Shown: positions 59,916 through 64,000 of the stretch, one piece after another
Layout of the letters: each line of letters begins with the position of its first letter
How positions within the stretch are numbered: position 1 is the stretch's first letter
Assembly (NCBI GenBank): GCA_019118905.1
Contig: DWYA01000008.1
Span: forward strand, 1 to 64,000
DNA length: 64,000 nucleotides
Direction: 5' to 3'
Source of the DNA: Ruthenibacterium avium
Lineage (GTDB): Bacteria; Bacillota; Clostridia; Oscillospirales; Ruminococcaceae
Position numbers and translations under genes: made by a program
Notes under the pieces: generated by a model
Seen by the model: the letters and a program-made list of their open reading frames with translations, nothing else
Database searches by the model: none
What the model was told of the DNA's origin: nothing

Positions 59916-60977
59916 ATGAAGGGTTATGCAATGCTGAAAATCGGTGAGTCCGGCTGGATTGAAAAAGAGCGTCCGGCATGTGGGCCGATGGATGCCATTT
60001 GTAAGCCGCTGGCCGTGGCAATTTGTACGTCTGACATTCACACGCTGTGGGAAGGTGCAATTGGTGAGCGCCACAACATGATTCTCGGCCACGAGTGCTG
60101 CGCCGAGGTTGTGGAAGTTGGTTCGCTGGTAAAAGACTTTAAGCCCGGCGACCGCGTGCTGGTTCCTGCCATTACCCCCGACTGGAACTCTTTGGAGGCT
60201 CAGGCAGGTTACTCGATGCATTCCGGCGGTATGCTGGCGGGCTGGAAATTCTCCAACTTTAAAGACGGCGTCTTTTCCGAGTTTTTCCATGTCAATGATG
60301 CAGACGGCAACTTGGCGCTGCTGCCCTCCAATATTTCTCCCGTAGATGCTTGTATGCTGTCCGACATGGTTCCCACCGGTTTCCATGGCGCAGAACTGGC
60401 AGACATTCAATACGGCGATACCGTTCTGGTCATCGGCATCGGCCCTGTGGGCTTGATGAGTGTTGCCGGTGCAAATCTGCGCGGCGCGTCCCGCATCATC
60501 GCGGTCGGCACACGCCCCGTTTGTGTGGAAGCAGCAAAAGGCTATGGTGCAACCGATTTTATCAGCTATAAAAACGGCCCCATTGATGAGCAGGTAATGA
60601 AAATGACCGACGGCAAGGGTGTCGATAAAGTGATTATCGCCGGCGGCGGCTGCGAAACCTTTGAACCGGCTGTCAATTGCTTGAAGCCGGGCGGAAAAAT
60701 CGGCAACGTGAACTACCTCGGCAGCGGCACTTATGTGACCATTCCGCGTACAGAGTGGGGCGTTGGCATGGGTCACAAGCAGATTAACGGCGGCTTAATG
60801 CCGGGCGGACGTCTGCGCATGGAGAAGCTGGGCGCTTTGGTGGCTTCCGGCAAGCTGGATGTGCATCCTTTGGCCACACATGTGTTTGAAGGCTGGGATC
60901 ATCTGGAAGAAGCTTTGTTCCTGATGCGCGATAAACCCGCCGATTTGATTAAACCTGTCGTCAAACTGGCCGACTGA
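59916..60977 (+). CDS. adh: Zinc-dependent secondary alcohol dehydrogenase
   Basis: 353 residues; AAAGGAG is 9-10 bp before ATG 59916. It aligns along its whole length with the NADPH-dependent secondary alcohol dehydrogenase of Clostridium beijerinckii / Thermoanaerobacter: catalytic zinc ligands Cys37, His59 and the Asp of LSDM near 150, GFHGAELADIQYGD, Rossmann GIGPVGLM, and GTRP, where the Arg selects NADP(H). This type lacks the structural zinc. It interconverts secondary alcohols such as 2-propanol and ketones. A COG0523 GTPase gene follows after 37 bp. Confidence 0.93.
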   Translation: MKGYAMLKIGESGWIEKERPACGPMDAICKPLAVAICTSDIHTLWEGAIGERHNMILGHECCAEVVEVGSLVKDFKPGDRVLVPAITPDWNSLEAQAGYSMHSGGMLAGWKFSNFKDGVFSEFFHVNDADGNLALLPSNISPVDACMLSDMVPTGFHGAELADIQYGDTVLVIGIGPVGLMSVAGANLRGASRIIAVGTRPVCVEAAKGYGATDFISYKNGPIDEQVMKMTDGKGVDKVIIAGGGCETFEPAVNCLKPGGKIGNVNYLGSGTYVTIPRTEWGVGMGHKQINGGLMPGGRLRMEKLGALVASGKLDVHPLATHVFEGWDHLEEALFLMRDKPADLIKPVVKLAD

Positions 60978-61014
60978 GACAGCGCGGCACTGTTTGGAAA
61001 AGTGAGTATTTGAT

Positions 61015-61986
61015 ATGAAAATCTTAGTCATTTCGGGATTTTTGGGCGCGGGAAAAACCACGTTCATCAAGGAACTGGCGCGCCGAACCCGCCGCGATTT
61101 TGCGGTGATGGAAAACGAATATGGCGAGGTTGGCATTGACGGGCCCATCCTTTCACAGGATGGGCCCGATTCTTCCGCCGGGCTGAATATTTGGGAATTG
61201 ACGGAAGGCTGCATCTGTTGTTCCACCAAGTCGGATTTTGCCTCCTCGCTTCTGACCATCGCCAACACCATTGACCCGGAGTATCTCATTGTAGAGCCGA
61301 CGGGTGTTGGCTTTCTGAGCAAGGTGATGGAAAATATTCGTCAAATTCAATATGAACACATTACCCTGCTTGCACCCGTTACCATACTGGACGGCCATTC
61401 CTTTGAGCGCTATCAAACGGAATTTCGAGAAATTTATATTGACCAGATTGCAGCGGCGGAAACCATTTTAGTTTCAAAAATGGAGGGGGCCGATGCCCAA
61501 ACCCTTGCACAGCTGCAAGAGGGCATTCGGCAGTGGAACCCGAACGCCCAGCTGCTCACAAGCCATTACAGTCAGCAGGATGATGCATGGTTTGAAAGTT
61601 TGCTGAACAAAGGCGAAAACGGACAGCAGCTTTCGACAACGCAGGACGTATTGGCCGGGCTGGATCATTTGGGCATTACCGGGTTGGAGCTGGAAAGCGA
61701 AAACCAGCTTTTGCTGTTTTTGGAGGGCGTTGTCAGCGGCGTATTCGGCAGCATCTGCCGGGCAAAAGGGTATTTGCCGGTGGGGAAAAGCTGGCTTCGG
61801 TTCGACGTGGTAGACCGCCGTTACACCGTTACCGGAATTGACCCGATGGAAGATTCCCGCGCGGTATTTATTGGGGATGCGCTTCAGCGCGCATGGCTGC
61901 GGGAAGTGCTGCAAAAAAAGCGCTGGATTTCTCCCATTCATACAAAAATGCGCCTGTCTGATCGGCAAACGAAAAAAAGGGATTGA
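61015..61986 (+). CDS. COG0523 / CobW-family GTPase (G3E)
   Basis: 323 residues from ATG 61015. P-loop GFLGAGKTTFIKEL, the metal-binding CxCC motif GCICCS, Walker B-like LIVEPTGVG and a C-terminal CobW domain are visible. The NKxD-type guanine loop is weak (VSKMEGAD). Such proteins act as GTP-driven metallochaperones or insertases for zinc, cobalt, nickel or iron. Being 37 bp behind a zinc alcohol dehydrogenase, it could help load that enzyme with metal; that is inference from context. Confidence 0.88.
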   Translation: MKILVISGFLGAGKTTFIKELARRTRRDFAVMENEYGEVGIDGPILSQDGPDSSAGLNIWELTEGCICCSTKSDFASSLLTIANTIDPEYLIVEPTGVGFLSKVMENIRQIQYEHITLLAPVTILDGHSFERYQTEFREIYIDQIAAAETILVSKMEGADAQTLAQLQEGIRQWNPNAQLLTSHYSQQDDAWFESLLNKGENGQQLSTTQDVLAGLDHLGITGLELESENQLLLFLEGVVSGVFGSICRAKGYLPVGKSWLRFDVVDRRYTVTGIDPMEDSRAVFIGDALQRAWLREVLQKKRWISPIHTKMRLSDRQTKKRD

Positions 61987-62016
61987 CAAACGATTGATTT
62001 CGTGCTTTAATAAACA

Positions 62017-62292
62017 AAAGCAAAACCGACGATGCGGGAATAAAGCCGTAAGCGCACGCACAGAGAGCCTCCGGTGGTGGAAGTGAGGCCGAAACGCGGG
62101 ACGGCAAAATGGGCCGCAGAGGGCAGAGTGAACCGCCGTAAGGCGCAGTAGCTTCTGACGTGTGCTCACGTTACAGGGCGCGGGGTGTGATGGCATCCTG
62201 ACAGAGAGGTCGGCAAAGAATGCCGGCAATCAAGGTGGTACCGCAGGTTTCAACGCCTGTCCTTGTGGAAACACAAGGACAGGCGTTTTTTG
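62017..62292 (+). ncRNA. T-box riboswitch, tryptophan specifier
   Basis: Full T-box leader. Stem I base pairs TGCGG with CCGCA and GCCGT with ACGGC. The 3' side of the internal loop between them reads AAAATGGG, giving a TGG (Trp) specifier at 62110-62112. The distal AGAGAG...GGTGGTGGAAGT elements lie at 62062-62084. The conserved T-box AAGGTGGTACCGCAG is at 62232-62246, followed by the terminator AACGCCTGTCCTTGTG / complement (62252-62287) and T6. Uncharged tRNA-Trp would favour antitermination and expression of the transporter genes downstream. Confidence 0.9.
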
Positions 62293-62416
62293 ATTGCAAA
62301 ACGCAGAGAGGAGGCGCAAAGATATGACGCTGCAAGGGAGAGAACGATGGCGATGGCAAAGCCGAACGAACGCCCGCATTCACCACACAAACCAGTTAAT
62401 CACGAAAGGAAGAACC

Positions 62417-63415
62417 ATGATGAACTTGAAACAAATGATGAAACGAACCTTTGCAGCAGCCGGTACAGCGGCACTCTTATTTTCCATGACCGCATGTGGC
62501 GGCACACAAACACAAACTTCCGCCTCCGGCGCACAAACTTCTGCCGACGGCCCCAAGGTGGGGTTAATTCAGCTGATGGAGCACCCTTCTTTGGACGAAA
62601 TTCGCACGGCGATTGAAGCAGAGCTGGACGCAAAACTGGGCGAAAATGCGTATCAATACGACTATCAAAACGCACAGGGCGACACCTCAACCATTGCGAA
62701 TATCTGCCAAAAATTTGTGGCAGATGATGTCGACGTCATTATCGCTATTGCCACCAATGCGGCCCAGGGCGCAGCGGCAGCCGTAGCGGGAACAGATATT
62801 CCCGTTATCTTTTCCGCCGTCACCGACCCGCAGGCAGCCGGATTGGTAACAGACCCCGAAAAGCCCGACGCCAACATTACGGGAACGTCGGATGCCATCC
62901 CCGTGGATAAGATTTTTGATCTGGCTGCCGAGCTGACCCCGGAAGTCAAGAGCTATGGCTTAATCTACAACAATGCCGAGCCGAACAGTGTTTCTGTGAT
63001 TGAGCAGACGAAAGCCTATTTGGATGAAAAAGGCATTTCTTATGTGGAAGGCGCTGTAACGGCAACGGGTGAAGTGCAGACGGCGGCACAAAGCCTGCTT
63101 GGTCAATGTGATGCCGTTTTTGCCCCCATCGACAATACGGTGGCTTCGGCCATGCCTGTTTTGGCGCAGGAAGCCATCAACGCGAAAAAGCCCGTTTATG
63201 TGGCGGCAGACAGCATGGTGGCCGACGGCGGCCTTGCCACAGTGGGCGTGAATTACACGCAGCTGGGCACCCAAACGGCAGATATGGCGGCGAAGGTGCT
63301 GGACGGCACGCCGGTGTCGGAGCTTCCCGTGGAAATTCTCACGGAGAATGCTGTGGTAGTGAATGAGGAAACGGCACAGGCCATTGGTGTGGATGTTTCC
63401 GCTTATGTTCAATAA
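62417..63415 (+). CDS. trpX: Tryptophan ABC transporter substrate-binding lipoprotein (TrpX-like)
   Basis: 332 residues; GAAAGGAAG lies 4-5 bp before ATG 62417 (62420 is possible). A signal peptide with lipobox MTAC is followed by a periplasmic-binding fold: KVGLIQLMEHPSLDEIRTAI, VDVIIAIATNAAQGAAAAV, PVIFSAVTDPQAAGLV, YVAADSMVADGGLATVGVNY. It belongs to the ABC_sub_bind (PF04392) family. The upstream Trp-specific T-box indicates tryptophan or a precursor as ligand. The permease gene follows after 82 bp. Confidence 0.85.
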   Translation: MMNLKQMMKRTFAAAGTAALLFSMTACGGTQTQTSASGAQTSADGPKVGLIQLMEHPSLDEIRTAIEAELDAKLGENAYQYDYQNAQGDTSTIANICQKFVADDVDVIIAIATNAAQGAAAAVAGTDIPVIFSAVTDPQAAGLVTDPEKPDANITGTSDAIPVDKIFDLAAELTPEVKSYGLIYNNAEPNSVSVIEQTKAYLDEKGISYVEGAVTATGEVQTAAQSLLGQCDAVFAPIDNTVASAMPVLAQEAINAKKPVYVAADSMVADGGLATVGVNYTQLGTQTADMAAKVLDGTPVSELPVEILTENAVVVNEETAQAIGVDVSAYVQ

Positions 63416-63497
63416 AGCAAACAATAGAGTGCGCTGCTTGCGCTTTGCAGTGGTAAGGCGAAAGCAAGAAATGCGCTTGTAAAAGGAGAAAATACTC

Positions 63498-64000
63498 ATG
63501 AATCTTTCCGTGCTGTTAACCGCAACGGAACAAGGCTTAATTTATAGTCTTGTCGCACTGGGCTTGTATTTATCGTTCCGCGTTTTGAATATTGCCGATT
63601 TAACTACCGACGGCTCGTTTACGCTGGGGCTGGTTACCTGCACGGCTTGTACGGCCGCCGGGCATCCATACTTAGGGCTGCTGCTCGCGGTTGCGGCGGG
63701 TGCGCTGGCGGGCTTTGTGACGGGCATTTTGCAAACGGTGTTCCGTGTTCAGCCTATTTTGGCCGGTATTATTACCATGACCGCGCTGGTGTCGATCAAT
63801 ATTATGGTGCTGGGCGGAAAATCGAACCAAACCTTATTGCGGGTGGAAACGCTGTTCACTGCCGCACAAAAACTGCTTGGCAATCAGGGCGGCTTATGTG
63901 TGGCGGCAGCTGCGGCGCTGCTTTGCGGCGTGCTGCTGGTACTCTTTTTAGGGACACAGCTGGGTTTAAGCCTGCGTGCCACAGGCGACAACCGCGCTAT
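63498..64000 (+). CDS. ABC transporter permease (TrpY-like), 3' end missing
   Basis: AAAAGGAGA precedes ATG 63498; 167 residues are visible before the window ends. Hydrophobic helices with LGLYLSFRVLNIADLTTDGSFTLG, AGHPYLGLLLAVAAGALAGFVTGILQ and GIITMTALVSINIMVLGG match the COG4120/branched-chain-type permeases that accompany TrpX-type binding proteins. An ATPase gene is expected beyond the window. Confidence 0.88.
   Translation, partial: MNLSVLLTATEQGLIYSLVALGLYLSFRVLNIADLTTDGSFTLGLVTCTACTAAGHPYLGLLLAVAAGALAGFVTGILQTVFRVQPILAGIITMTALVSINIMVLGGKSNQTLLRVETLFTAAQKLLGNQGGLCVAAAAALLCGVLLVLFLGTQLGLSLRATGDNRA

Overview
The window looks like chromosome of a motile, anaerobic Firmicute of class Clostridia, probably Oscillospiraceae/Ruminococcaceae-like. 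Supporting this are the gene set (T-box riboswitch, NiaR/NiaX, glycyl-tRNA synthetase of the single-chain type, Firmicute-type FliW/CsrA next to flgL, a Clostridium-type secondary alcohol dehydrogenase), strong AGGAGG ribosome-binding sites, lipoproteins with Firmicute lipoboxes, and moderate GC. The genus is inference only. No rRNA, CRISPR array, prophage or transposase gene was seen. One tRNA, the initiator tRNA-fMet, is present.

Layout. 1-4.2 kb: the end of a VanZ-like gene, then three tandem paralogous lipoproteins that share a C-x4-C-x-H-x4-C motif. 4.6-11.6 kb: a chemoreceptor, PPK2, a triple-PepSY lipoprotein, a possible structured RNA, a YitT-type membrane protein and a DEAD-box helicase. 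12.2-16.3 kb: a complete pstSCAB-phoU phosphate operon. 16.4-19.8 kb: a lactonase and a decayed sucrose/fructan locus (AraC regulator with two frameshifts, GH32 with an internal stop). 20-27.8 kb: a degenerate PTS enzyme I-like protein, FtsH, NiaR plus its probable target niaX, a rhodanese lipoprotein and GlyS. 28-34.5 kb (minus strand): a magnesium-type module of two P-type ATPases, an OmpR-type DNA-binding protein without a receiver domain, and a 53-residue membrane protein. 34.8-51.3 kb: motility and chemotaxis. It holds a chemoreceptor with an extracytoplasmic CZB-like zinc site, a ParA/ComFB-like pair, flgM-flgN-flgK-flgL-DUF6470-fliW-csrA, fliT-like-fliD-fliS-flgB-flgC-cheW and another chemoreceptor. 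51.6-57 kb: an M24 aminopeptidase, a decayed response regulator/ABC permease pair, a FlxA-like coiled-coil protein and MntP. 57.1-59.7 kb: tRNA-fMet followed by a 2-kb island carrying a HipA-like kinase between 45-bp direct repeats. 59.9-64 kb: secondary alcohol dehydrogenase, COG0523 GTPase, then a tryptophan-specifier T-box leading trpX and a truncated permease gene.

The most striking pattern is a dispersed ~141-bp MITE-like element present four times (4255, 21791, 27843, 34611). Each copy sits between two copies of the local transcription-terminator hairpin. Where neighbouring genes converge, both hairpins stay intact. Where they are co-directional, only the first hairpin met by transcription stays strong. 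This suggests a non-autonomous element that targets terminators, duplicates the whole hairpin and so leaves gene expression unharmed. The HipA island shows the same arrangement at the tRNA-fMet terminator.

The flagellar genes form a coherent regulon: the anti-sigma factor FlgM, the chaperones FlgN/FliS/FliT-like, the filament-cap and hook-junction proteins, the FliW-CsrA translational switch, and sigma-28-like promoters before fliD and one chemoreceptor. Several loci are visibly decaying, and these are marked as pseudogenes.
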